Assembly (NCBI GenBank): GCA_903832105.1 | Contig: CAILAO010000534.1 | Coordinates: 1-6,060, forward strand | Source: an uncultured Pseudomonadota bacterium | Lineage (GTDB): Bacteria; Bdellovibrionota_B; Oligoflexia; Oligoflexales; CAILAO01 | Length of the DNA: 6,060 nt | Direction of reading: 5' to 3' | Shown: piece after piece, positions 1 to 6,060 of the stretch | Position numbering within the stretch: position 1 is the stretch's first letter | Layout of the letters: each line of letters starts with the position of its first letter | Notes under the pieces: model-generated | What the model saw: only the letters and a program-made list of their open reading frames with translations | Database searches by the model: none | Told to the model about the DNA's origin: nothing | Position numbers and translations under genes: made by a program

Positions 1-1893
1 ACTCAAATTCTGAAAATGTCAGGCCCGACCAATTGGGTTTGTTCAAGCGATGCTAATTCCGGTGGAACGGTTACAAACGTGGCGTCGGGTACTGGTCTTA
101 CCGGTGGGCCTATCACTGGTACTGGCACCTTATCTCTCGCAACATCAGGTGTTACGGCTGGCACGTACACCAAAGTCACGGTGGATACTTATGGCCGCGC
201 CACGTCTGGAACTTCGATTGCGGCAGGTGATCTGCCGAGTAGTATTGATGCTGCTAAAATAGGCGGTGGTGCTGTCAGTAATACGGAATTTGGATATCTC
301 GATGGCGTTACGTCAGCCATTCAAACTCAACTTAACGGCCAAGTCGTCGGACCAGCTTTAGCTACCGACAATGGCATTGCTCGGTTTGACGGGACTACTG
401 GGAAGCTTGTGCAGAATTCGGGTGTTGTTATTGACGATTCCGGTAACGTCGGTATTGGGACGACGACACCAGATCGTAAAATGGATATTCTTGATGCCTC
501 AAGCCCACAGTTAAGGCTGACGCATACAGATGGGAGCGCTTATGTCGACCTTCAAGCGAATTCCCTTGGCGCGTTGGTTCTTACAAAAGCTGGTACGTCG
601 ACAGAAGCTACCCTACATGTCGTAGGTTCTTCTTCAGGAGTTGGTTTTGGTAGTGACGCCTCCCATATCGTGATGCAGAATCTCAACAACACTGCAGGCA
701 ACCACACATCTTTGGGTCACCGCGCCTCATCCGGAAACTGGAACGCTGGTATAGACTTCATCAACGTAGATCACACATACAAAGCGGCAATTGGTTTGGG
801 AACTAGGAGTAGCGTTGGAGAATTTGGGTATCGGATGTACATATCCGATACGGGGAACATTGGCATTGGCACGACAAGTCCCGCTCAGTCGTTAGATGTT
901 AGCGGCTCAATTCAAACTTCCGTCAATTTTTTGTTTAAAAACTCTTTAACAAGCGCAAGCGCCTATATTAAGCCATCTGTTGACACAACCAATGTCAGCG
1001 GATCTGGCTTTGTTTGGCAATCAAATATAAATGCAACGAACGATACAACCGGGGGGGCGTCCATTGAGCTCTATCCTGATGGTGGTGCCGGAATTAACAA
1101 TGGTGGCAGGATAAATCTTACTGCCTATGGTCAGGGGACAGGTGTCAACGCCAACTCAATACGACTCTTTACTCGCTCAGGACCTAACGCTCTTACTGAA
1201 AGAATGCGAGTAGCCACTGATGGTAATATCGGCATTGGGACAACATCTCCAGTTGCGAAGTTGGACGTAACGGCTGGTTACATCCGCGCCCGCGACGACG
1301 GGAGCAACAACGGACCTTCGTCGGGTAAGGGGTTGGAATTGGTTGGCACGGGGTCGAATGGATACGTTCAATCCCTCAATCATGACACCAACTCTTGGCA
1401 ACCTCTCTATTTGAGGGGTGCTCCAGTCATATTCGATTTAGGCAACGTCGGCATTGGCACTACGAATCCAACCCAGAAGTTACAAGTAGGCACTAGCGGC
1501 GACGGTTCTGTTGCGATTGCTAACGCCTGGAATACGTTTTCAGATATTCGACTCAAGCGAGATCTGGTTAAGCTTCCAGAAGCGCTAAATAAGCTCGAAG
1601 AACTCAACGGGTACTATTATTTCTGGAAAGATGGAGAGGACCAAAGCAGGCAGGTGGGTGTTGTCGCGCAAGAGGTCGAGCAGGTTCTGCCGGAACTTGT
1701 GAAAACCGGTCAGGATGGCATAAAGACCGTCGATTATCCCAAACTAACAGCGCTTCTAATCGAGGCGGCTAAACAACTCAAGGTCGAAACTGAGAAGCTA
1801 AAAGCCGACGCCGAGAAGTTCAAGGCCGACAACGAAGCGATAAAGGAGTTCCTATGCCAAACGCAACCTCAAGAACCATTTTGCAGGCGTTGA
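1..1893 (+). CDS. Fibre/adhesin-like protein with C-terminal peptidase S74 (intramolecular chaperone) domain, 5'-truncated
   Basis: The frame is open to the left edge (five codons precede the first ATG at 16), so the start lies outside the window and that ATG is probably internal. Residues below count from it (625 aa). The N-terminal part is rich in Gly, Ser and Thr and resembles phage tail fibres (VTVDTYGRATSG, FGYLDGVTSAIQ). Four GN(V/I)GIGTTxP repeats follow at residues 143, 280, 403 and 476. The S74 domain starts near 504; SDIRLK at 509-514 carries the Ser509/Lys514 pair that matches the self-cleavage dyad of this family, and GVVAQEVEQVLPELV is typical too. A predicted coiled coil spans about 582-611, and a tail with Cys614 and Cys623 ends the protein. 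In known S74 proteins this domain trimerises the fibre and then cuts itself off. The gene may be a bacterial surface fibre or a prophage remnant; no other phage gene is visible. Family confidence is high, biological role unknown. Confidence 0.88.
   Translation, partial: TQILKMSGPTNWVCSSDANSGGTVTNVASGTGLTGGPITGTGTLSLATSGVTAGTYTKVTVDTYGRATSGTSIAAGDLPSSIDAAKIGGGAVSNTEFGYLDGVTSAIQTQLNGQVVGPALATDNGIARFDGTTGKLVQNSGVVIDDSGNVGIGTTTPDRKMDILDASSPQLRLTHTDGSAYVDLQANSLGALVLTKAGTSTEATLHVVGSSSGVGFGSDASHIVMQNLNNTAGNHTSLGHRASSGNWNAGIDFINVDHTYKAAIGLGTRSSVGEFGYRMYISDTGNIGIGTTSPAQSLDVSGSIQTSVNFLFKNSLTSASAYIKPSVDTTNVSGSGFVWQSNINATNDTTGGASIELYPDGGAGINNGGRINLTAYGQGTGVNANSIRLFTRSGPNALTERMRVATDGNIGIGTTSPVAKLDVTAGYIRARDDGSNNGPSSGKGLELVGTGSNGYVQSLNHDTNSWQPLYLRGAPVIFDLGNVGIGTTNPTQKLQVGTSGDGSVAIANAWNTFSDIRLKRDLVKLPEALNKLEELNGYYYFWKDGEDQSRQVGVVAQEVEQVLPELVKTGQDGIKTVDYPKLTALLIEAAKQLKVETEKLKADAEKFKADNEAIKEFLCQTQPQEPFCRR
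442..1470 (+). repeat. Four spaced GN(V/I)GIGTTxP coding repeats
   Basis: Ten-codon units at 442-471, 853-882, 1222-1251 and 1441-1470 encode near-identical GN(V/I)GIGTT(T/S/N)P motifs. Each is followed by a short stretch ending in a hydrophobic-Asp/Gln-hydrophobic pattern (KMDI, SLDV, KLDV, KLQV). Unit starts are 411, 369 and 219 bases apart, so the intervening modules vary in length. The codons differ between copies although the protein is conserved, which points to old duplications held by selection. Such motifs commonly precede beta-rich segments in S74-type fibres. Confidence 0.85.
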
Positions 1894-1968
1894 TTTTGAC
1901 GGGCCAAAGAAGAGAGTCATTAGATTCATCGTCATAAATGCGCTCGGTATACACCTTTCTATCGCAGT

Positions 1969-1989
1969 CCTGGCCAAAAGGCCGCCAGG
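1969..1989. terminator. GC-rich hairpin between convergent genes, possible weak bidirectional terminator
   Basis: CCTGGC at 1969-1974 pairs perfectly with GCCAGG at 1984-1989 across a 9-base loop; an alternative fold is GGCC-AAAA-GGCC. It lies in the 135-base gap between the stop of the fibre gene (1893) and the stop of the glycosyltransferase gene (2029), where a terminator shared by both strands would be expected. No clear T-run follows on either strand, so it is not a textbook intrinsic terminator. Nothing else convincing is seen in this gap. Confidence 0.35.
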
Positions 1990-2028
1990 CAAATCCAGAT
2001 AATTAGCGATGAAGACGCCGATTCTTTG

Positions 2029-2793
2029 TTATGATTTTAGCTGAGCCTTAAGCCCTCTAAGCAGCCAAACACGATACATCGCTTCGATCACAATACGGTG
2101 CGACATTTTGGAGGTTCCCAGGAAGCGATCCGAAAAAATAATGGGAACTTCCTTAAAACGAAATCCCTGAAGGAAGGCCCGGTATTTAAGTTCTATTTGA
2201 AAGGCGTAGCCTTCGCTGCGCACATCGTCGAGATTGATACGTTCGAGGACGTGCCGGTGCCAGGCGTTAAATCCTCCCGTTAAATCGTGAAGCGGTAATC
2301 CAAGAATAATCTGGGCGTAGAGACTTCCAAATCTGCTGATAAATTTTCGGATAAGACCCCAATTGCGCGTGCCCCCTCCTGGGACATAACGGCTTCCCAA
2401 AACAGCATCATGAGTTTTTAGTTCCTCAAAAATCGCCTTTAAGAAAAAGGGATCATGAGAAAGATCTGCATCCATCTCTATCATGACTTGGAATTTTTTT
2501 GGAACAGTCTGCTCCAGAGCCCATTTAAAACCTTTGATGTAAGCCGTTCCTAGGCCAAGCTTTCCTGGGCGCTGGAGAAGGTGGATTTGAGTTGGACGGT
2601 GTGTTTGAAACTTCTTTATCTGATCGACAGTTCCATCTTGACTGTTGTCGTCGACAAAAAGCACGTTCAGCTGATTGGAGATATTGAAAATTTTCTCTAA
2701 AAGAGTAGGGATATTGACTGCTTCATTATAGGTTGGCACGACGATTAAGACGCTGTCAAGCGCGACGTTAAATGGATCTTTTGTGATGTTCAT
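2029..2793 (-). CDS. Family 2 glycosyltransferase, polyprenyl/dolichyl-phosphate mannosyltransferase type
   Basis: The 254-residue protein has the GT-A fold motifs of the DPM1-like group: VVPTYNEAVNI at 18-28, VDDNSQDGT at 47-55, RPGKLGLGTAY at 75-85 and the metal-binding DADLSHDP at 108-115. Further on are GSRYVPGGG, the LTGGFNAW segment and a VPIIFSDRFLGTSKMS segment typical of the family. These enzymes move a sugar, usually mannose or glucose, from a nucleotide donor to polyprenyl phosphate at the inner face of the cytoplasmic membrane, giving a lipid-linked donor for envelope or glycoprotein glycosylation. No C-terminal transmembrane or GtrA-like domain is present, so it is the short soluble form. 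The start is 11 bases after the dehydrogenase stop and has no strong ribosome-binding site, which suggests translational coupling. The family is certain; the exact sugar and acceptor are inferred. Confidence 0.92.
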   Translation of the reverse strand: MNITKDPFNVALDSVLIVVPTYNEAVNIPTLLEKIFNISNQLNVLFVDDNSQDGTVDQIKKFQTHRPTQIHLLQRPGKLGLGTAYIKGFKWALEQTVPKKFQVMIEMDADLSHDPFFLKAIFEELKTHDAVLGSRYVPGGGTRNWGLIRKFISRFGSLYAQIILGLPLHDLTGGFNAWHRHVLERINLDDVRSEGYAFQIELKYRAFLQGFRFKEVPIIFSDRFLGTSKMSHRIVIEAMYRVWLLRGLKAQLKS

Positions 2794-2804
2794 GTTGGAC
2801 CGTT

Positions 2805-4148
2805 CTAGCGTTCAGCATATGTCGCGTCAGGACGTCCAACGCAAATGTAGTGATATCCTAAAGACTTCATTTCTTTCCAAGGGTATTGGTTGCGGAAATC
2901 AAAAACAACCTTTTGCTTGAGGAGCGTATTGATTTTGCCCCAGTTTGGCCGTTTGTACTCAGGCCATTCCGTCACAAGCACGAGACCATCAGCGTCTTTC
3001 AAAGCATCATAGGCGTTTTCGACGTAACTAAGATTGGCGACCTGTCCCATTTCCTGGGAGAAGTTTTTCGTTGCCTTTGGGTCATGTGCAGCTACCGTCG
3101 CACCCTCTTCCAGAAGAAGAGAAATGATGGTTTTTGCCGGGGCTTCTCGGGTGTCATCTGTTCCTGGTTTGAACGCAAGTCCCCAAACCGCAAATTTCTT
3201 CCCGCGTAAATCTCCAAAGTGCTTTTTAATTTTTGTTGCAACCCACGTTTTCTGGGTTTTGTTGGCTTTCTTAACAGCGGAAAGAACCGAAAGCTCAATA
3301 TCATGTGTCTCGGCTGATTTTAACAGGGCTTCGACATCTTTCGGAAAGCATGAACCTCCATAGCCAGGACCTGAATAAAGAAACTTTTTCCCGATTCTGG
3401 GATCGCTTCCAACTCCTCGTCTTACGTCATCAGCATTGGCACCCACACGCTCGCACAGCCTTGCAATTTCGTTCATAAAGCTGATACGTGTTGCTAGCAT
3501 CGCGTTTGCGGTGTACTTGGTGAGTTCACTGGACTTGCGGGACATGAACAAGAGCCTGCCTGGGTCATCTTGGATAAAAGGTTCATATATTTCTCGGAAA
3601 AGTTCCGTACCAGCGCCGTTTTCCAGACCGACGACGATGCGATCAGGTTTCATGAAATCGTCTATGGCGACCCCTTCTTTCAGGAATTCGGGATTACTGG
3701 CAACCGTAACTTTGTAATTTACATGACGCTTGGCCATACCGCTTTCGATGATCTGCTGTACACGGTCGCAGGTACCCACGGGAACAGTCGACTTTACGAT
3801 CACTAAAAGATCATTTGTGGCATACTTCGCGATATCCTTGGCGACGCCTTCTACGTAGCTTAGATTGGCCGATCCGTCTTCACCTTCGGGGGTTCCAACA
3901 GCGATGAAGATGGCTTTTGCTTGGGCAAGAGCGCCCTCGATATTTGTCGTAAAAAACAGACGTTCATTGGCAACATTGCGGTGAATATAGGTTGTTAAGT
4001 CACGTTCATAAATGGGAGCAATGCCGCTTTTAAGTTTTTGAATTTTCTCTTGGTCGATATCAACACAGTAGATTTCATGACCGACTTCAGAGAGGCAAAC
4101 CCCTGTGACTAGACCGACATACCCAGTGCCTGCAATGACTAGTTTCAT
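2805..4148 (-). CDS. ugd: UDP-glucose 6-dehydrogenase
   Basis: The 447-residue protein has the normal length and all hallmarks of the UDP-glucose/GDP-mannose dehydrogenase family. The N-terminal NAD-binding GTGYVG is at 7-12. VGTPEGEDGSANLSYV lies at 84-99, STVPVGT at 120-126 and NPEFLKEG at 152-159. KYTANAMLA, with the conserved Lys211 and Asn215, is followed by the catalytic Cys267 in YGGSCFPKD. The C-terminal UDP-binding domain contains GLAFKPGTDDTREAPA at 323-338. The enzyme oxidises UDP-glucose to UDP-glucuronate with two NAD+, a precursor for capsule, exopolysaccharide and LPS sugars. No essential residue is missing. The start is fixed by a strong AAGGAG ribosome-binding site. It is followed 11 bases later by the glycosyltransferase gene, probably in the same transcript. 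A GDP-mannose or UDP-ManNAc dehydrogenase is less likely given the motif set and length. Confidence 0.95.
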   Translation of the reverse strand: MKLVIAGTGYVGLVTGVCLSEVGHEIYCVDIDQEKIQKLKSGIAPIYERDLTTYIHRNVANERLFFTTNIEGALAQAKAIFIAVGTPEGEDGSANLSYVEGVAKDIAKYATNDLLVIVKSTVPVGTCDRVQQIIESGMAKRHVNYKVTVASNPEFLKEGVAIDDFMKPDRIVVGLENGAGTELFREIYEPFIQDDPGRLLFMSRKSSELTKYTANAMLATRISFMNEIARLCERVGANADDVRRGVGSDPRIGKKFLYSGPGYGGSCFPKDVEALLKSAETHDIELSVLSAVKKANKTQKTWVATKIKKHFGDLRGKKFAVWGLAFKPGTDDTREAPAKTIISLLLEEGATVAAHDPKATKNFSQEMGQVANLSYVENAYDALKDADGLVLVTEWPEYKRPNWGKINTLLKQKVVFDFRNQYPWKEMKSLGYHYICVGRPDATYAER

Positions 4149-4154
4149 GGTGGA

Positions 4155-4160
4155 CTCCTT
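4155..4160 (-). promoter_or_regulatory. Ribosome-binding site of UDP-glucose dehydrogenase
   Basis: On the minus strand AAGGAG stands six bases upstream of the ATG at 4148, which is good Shine-Dalgarno spacing and confirms the chosen start. Confidence 0.8.
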
Positions 4161-4187
4161 AAGTTAGCAACATGGTCTGTCTTCTTT

Positions 4188-4217
4188 AACATAAAACAAC
4201 CTGCCGCCACAATTCAA
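4188..4217 (-). promoter_or_regulatory. Possible weak promoter for the dehydrogenase-glycosyltransferase pair
   Basis: In the 65-base gap before the dehydrogenase, the minus strand reads TTGAAT (4217-4212), an 18-base spacer, then TATGTT (4193-4188). Each box matches the sigma-70 consensus at four of six bases, and the -35 overlaps the peptidase stop codon. This is barely above chance. No terminator is visible between the peptidase stop and this site, so read-through from the peptidase gene is an equally good explanation. Confidence 0.2.
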
Positions 4218-6060
4218 AAAGAGTCGTGATTCCAAAGGCCTGACCATTCTTTAGCGCCGGTTGCATCAAACGTCAGATAGCTATATTTTCCATAATGAAC
4301 AAGCTTACTTCCAACGATCGTTGGATCAAAGCCTTCAGGGGAAACTACAAGAATTACGGGGTGTTCTCCAATAACAAGGCTCAAGATAACGAAGTGATCC
4401 TGAATGGAGGTTTTGTGGGAGCGGTTCAGAGTCAATTCCTGCCCGTCGAGTGCGATATTCGAATTTTTCTTTAAAAGACTGGTAATCATGGGATGCGAAA
4501 GGTGACGCGGGTGTATGAAGAAGAGCGTTGCCTTATTGATGTTCAGGTTAGGGTTCGTGACATCATCCAAGTCGGCAAACGAGACGTCAACGGGCCCAGT
4601 GTCAGAGAGTGAGAGGGCTACCTTGGTAAGCGAATCCTGGAGCGTGACGGGATCTTCGGGGGTCTCCTTCAAGGAAGAAAAAAAGGCTTTTGGTTCCCTT
4701 CCAAAAAACATGTTCAGTGTAGCTGGATTTTCTGCAGTATCCATTTTACGCATAAGTCTAAAGTCAGGATCAAGGACAATCGAGGAAATCTGCTTGGGGC
4801 GTGTTGAAAAAGCACCATCTGCGGCGTTACTCGTCGTCTCCGCTCCTCGTTTACCTCTAGTAAACTGCGAGTGCTCGACTTCCTCGTGCCTTGCATCTGG
4901 CACTTTTTCAACACGCCCCTTGGTATTTTGAAGGCGAGTGGCTAGGACGTTTTGATCTGTAAAAATAGCGATATAGTTTGTGCTTCCATCAGCGTAACGC
5001 ACTAGAATGGGAACGTCGAGGGTATAAGGAGTATCCGTGTGTTGTCTAATCGTAATGACAACGTTGCCTTCTGTGATAGCCGTTTCCACTGCTAAATCTG
5101 GAACATCAGTTCTTGTGAGCCACTGATCAAAAAATGGTTTAAGGTTTTTATTTGATGCATGTTCAAACGACTGTCTAAAGTCGTCATAAGTTGCAAACTG
5201 AAACATCTTCCGTGTCAAGATGTCTTCCAGACCCGAGTTAAAAGCCTTTCCTCCAATTTTGTCTTCCAACATTGACCAAAACATCATCCCCTTGCCATAA
5301 CCGACGAGTCGTGAAGCCATTGAAAATCGGGATTCAAAATTGTTGAGGGGAAAGACTTTGTCCGGCTGGACCAGATTTTGATAATCGCGGAGGATGTTGG
5401 CTCGATAATCACGGGCAAATGACGGACCCTTTTCGCGTTCGTAAAGATAGTCGGCCTGATAAGTCGTCAATCCTTCGCACCAGTTGCCTGTCCCTTGTTT
5501 AACGTAAACCCCGTTGCCCCAGTAATCATGGACAAACTCATGACCAAGCGAAATATCTTTAATAAAGGGAAACGCGATGATGTTTTTATCAAGGAGCGTA
5601 AACGACGGCATACCGTATCCAGTTGAGAAAAAGTTACTGACGGCGGCAAACTTAGCGTAAGGGAAGAAGTGGAAGAGATCGATATAGCGATCGAGAAGTT
5701 CCGAGAGTTTTCTTAAATAGGCATCAGTTTGGGGTTGATTTTCGTCGTAAAAATACGTCTGAAGCGAGACTCCCCGGTAATCAAGTGTGCTAACGTGGAA
5801 GGGGCCTGCTATAAAGTAAATGGGCTCTGAGGGATCTGAGATAGTCCATGTTTCTTGGGATCGATTCGAACCGGATAGAGCCGCGCTATTCGATAAAAAT
5901 CCGTTGGTGACCGAAGTCCAATGTCGCGGGAGATCGACTTGAATCGTGAATTGTTCTAGGGGGCGTGTTGAAAAAGCACCATCTGCGGCGTTACTCGTCG
6001 TCTCCGCTCCTCGTTTACCTCTAGTAAACTGCGAGTGCTCGACTTCCTCGTGCCTTGCAT
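4214..6060 (-). CDS. M1-like (gluzincin) metallopeptidase with two in-frame palindromic-element insertions, 5'-truncated
   Basis: The frame stays open to the right window edge, giving 614 visible residues, so the true start is beyond 6060. The ATG at 5611 is internal: it is the Met of TGYGMPSFTLL, the counterpart of the M1 exopeptidase loop (GAMEN in classical members). In visible numbering the zinc site is HEFVH at 173-177 with a third ligand, Glu195, in NWCEGLTTY; a likely catalytic Tyr254 lies in GYGKG. The Glu comes 17 residues after HExxH rather than the 18 of classical M1 enzymes. A beta-sandwich region ending in IVLDPDF follows, then a C-terminal domain ending in HYGKYSYLTFD. The family cleaves peptides, usually from the N-terminus; substrate and location are unknown because any signal peptide is outside the window. 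Two identical repeat-encoded peptides interrupt it, at residues 1-33 (partial) and 381-422. The catalytic core is intact, so it may be functional. Confidence 0.85.
   Translation of the reverse strand, partial: ARHEEVEHSQFTRGKRGAETTSNAADGAFSTRPLEQFTIQVDLPRHWTSVTNGFLSNSAALSGSNRSQETWTISDPSEPIYFIAGPFHVSTLDYRGVSLQTYFYDENQPQTDAYLRKLSELLDRYIDLFHFFPYAKFAAVSNFFSTGYGMPSFTLLDKNIIAFPFIKDISLGHEFVHDYWGNGVYVKQGTGNWCEGLTTYQADYLYEREKGPSFARDYRANILRDYQNLVQPDKVFPLNNFESRFSMASRLVGYGKGMMFWSMLEDKIGGKAFNSGLEDILTRKMFQFATYDDFRQSFEHASNKNLKPFFDQWLTRTDVPDLAVETAITEGNVVITIRQHTDTPYTLDVPILVRYADGSTNYIAIFTDQNVLATRLQNTKGRVEKVPDARHEEVEHSQFTRGKRGAETTSNAADGAFSTRPKQISSIVLDPDFRLMRKMDTAENPATLNMFFGREPKAFFSSLKETPEDPVTLQDSLTKVALSLSDTGPVDVSFADLDDVTNPNLNINKATLFFIHPRHLSHPMITSLLKKNSNIALDGQELTLNRSHKTSIQDHFVILSLVIGEHPVILVVSPEGFDPTIVGSKLVHYGKYSYLTFDATGAKEWSGLWNHDSF
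4798..4918. repeat. Palindromic MITE-like/RPE-like element, complete copy, in frame inside the metallopeptidase gene
   Basis: The ends are perfect 17-base inverted repeats when the flanking Gs and Cs are included (4796-4812 with 4903-4919, GGGGCGTGTTGAAAAAG). Pairing continues imperfectly inward, and a central hairpin GTTTAC-CTCTA-GTAAAC lies at 4849-4865, so the whole element can fold into one long interrupted stem. CTTGG at 4793-4797 recurs at 4919-4923 and looks like a target-site duplication. Element plus duplication is 126 bp, or 42 codons, so the host frame is kept. On the gene strand it encodes a hydrophilic peptide including VEKVPDARHEEVEH and FTRGKRGAETTSNAADGAF. Removing it joins LQNTK to QISSIVLDP, a natural M1-like continuation. 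There is no room for a transposase, so it must be non-autonomous or be moved by another process. Confidence 0.88.
5962..6060. repeat. Second copy of the palindromic element, cut by the window end
   Basis: Bases 5960-6060 are identical to 4796-4896, 101 matching positions, in the same orientation. The offset is 1164 bases, exactly 388 codons, so this copy is read in the same frame and encodes the same peptide (ARHEEVEHSQF through GAFSTRP) just before FTIQVDLPRHW, which looks like a beta-strand of the M1 N-terminal domain. The remaining part of the palindrome, including its other inverted-repeat end, lies beyond the window. By analogy with the complete copy, it should end in ...TTTTTCAACACGCCC followed by a copy of the bases TAGGG found at 5957-5961. 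Confidence 0.88.

Noticed and set aside
1854..1937. A 27-codon frame starting MPNATSRTILQ, preceded by a well-spaced AAAGGAG
   Set aside because: It overlaps the end of the fibre gene in another frame, is very short and has no recognisable features. The ribosome-binding-like bases encode the conserved Lys-Glu of the coiled coil, so chance is the simplest explanation.
4714..4914. A 66-codon minus-strand frame across the element, with a basic NEERRRRVTPQ segment
   Set aside because: It overlaps the metallopeptidase in another frame and reflects the element being open in two frames on this strand. It is noted in the findings rather than called as a gene.
4796..4919. Reading the long palindrome as a transcription terminator or CRISPR repeat
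   Set aside because: It lies inside an open coding frame with no T-run role at a gene end. Only two copies, 1164 bases apart, are seen, with no regular spacers.
4515..4931. A 138-codon open frame on the plus strand opposite the metallopeptidase
   Set aside because: It is antisense to a recognised gene, has no family motifs, and is lengthened by the stop-free plus-strand frame of the palindromic element.
4214..5611. A separate 465-residue gene starting at the ATG at 5611
   Set aside because: The frame continues without a stop to the window end. The upstream residues fit the family, and this Met lies inside the conserved GYGMPS loop, so it is not the start.

Overview
The window comes from a Gram-negative-type bacterium of moderate GC content. 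It contains four protein genes, two of them cut by the window edges, plus an unusual repeat. Lineage cannot be fixed from 6 kb. The S74-type fibre protein, with its GN(V/I)GIGTT repeats and a C-terminal tail carrying two cysteines, recalls the many such proteins in Bdellovibrio-like bacteria. The in-frame palindromic repeats recall those of Rickettsia. Both are resemblances only.

Layout. Positions 1-1893 (+) hold the 3' part of a long repetitive fibre/adhesin-like gene ending in a peptidase S74 intramolecular chaperone domain. Positions 1894-2028 are a convergent intergenic gap with a small GC-rich hairpin. Three genes follow on the minus strand, transcribed from right to left. They are a large M1-like (gluzincin) metallopeptidase (4214 to beyond 6060, 5' end outside the window), UDP-glucose 6-dehydrogenase (2805-4148), and a compact family-2 glycosyltransferase of the polyprenyl-phosphate mannosyltransferase type (2029-2793). 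The last two are 11 bases apart and are probably co-transcribed. They suggest envelope polysaccharide or glycoconjugate synthesis through UDP-glucuronate and a lipid-linked sugar donor. The peptidase lies 65 bases upstream of the dehydrogenase and may or may not share its transcript.

The most interesting signal is a ~121-bp palindromic element with long terminal inverted repeats. It occurs twice, in the same orientation and reading frame, inside the metallopeptidase gene (4798-4918, and 5962 to beyond the window end). The complete copy is flanked by a 5-base direct repeat, so the net insertion is 126 bp, exactly 42 codons. Both copies therefore encode the same hydrophilic, charged peptide within one protein. 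The visible parts are identical over 101 bases, and the copies are exactly 388 codons apart. This looks like a small non-autonomous mobile element tolerated inside a coding sequence.
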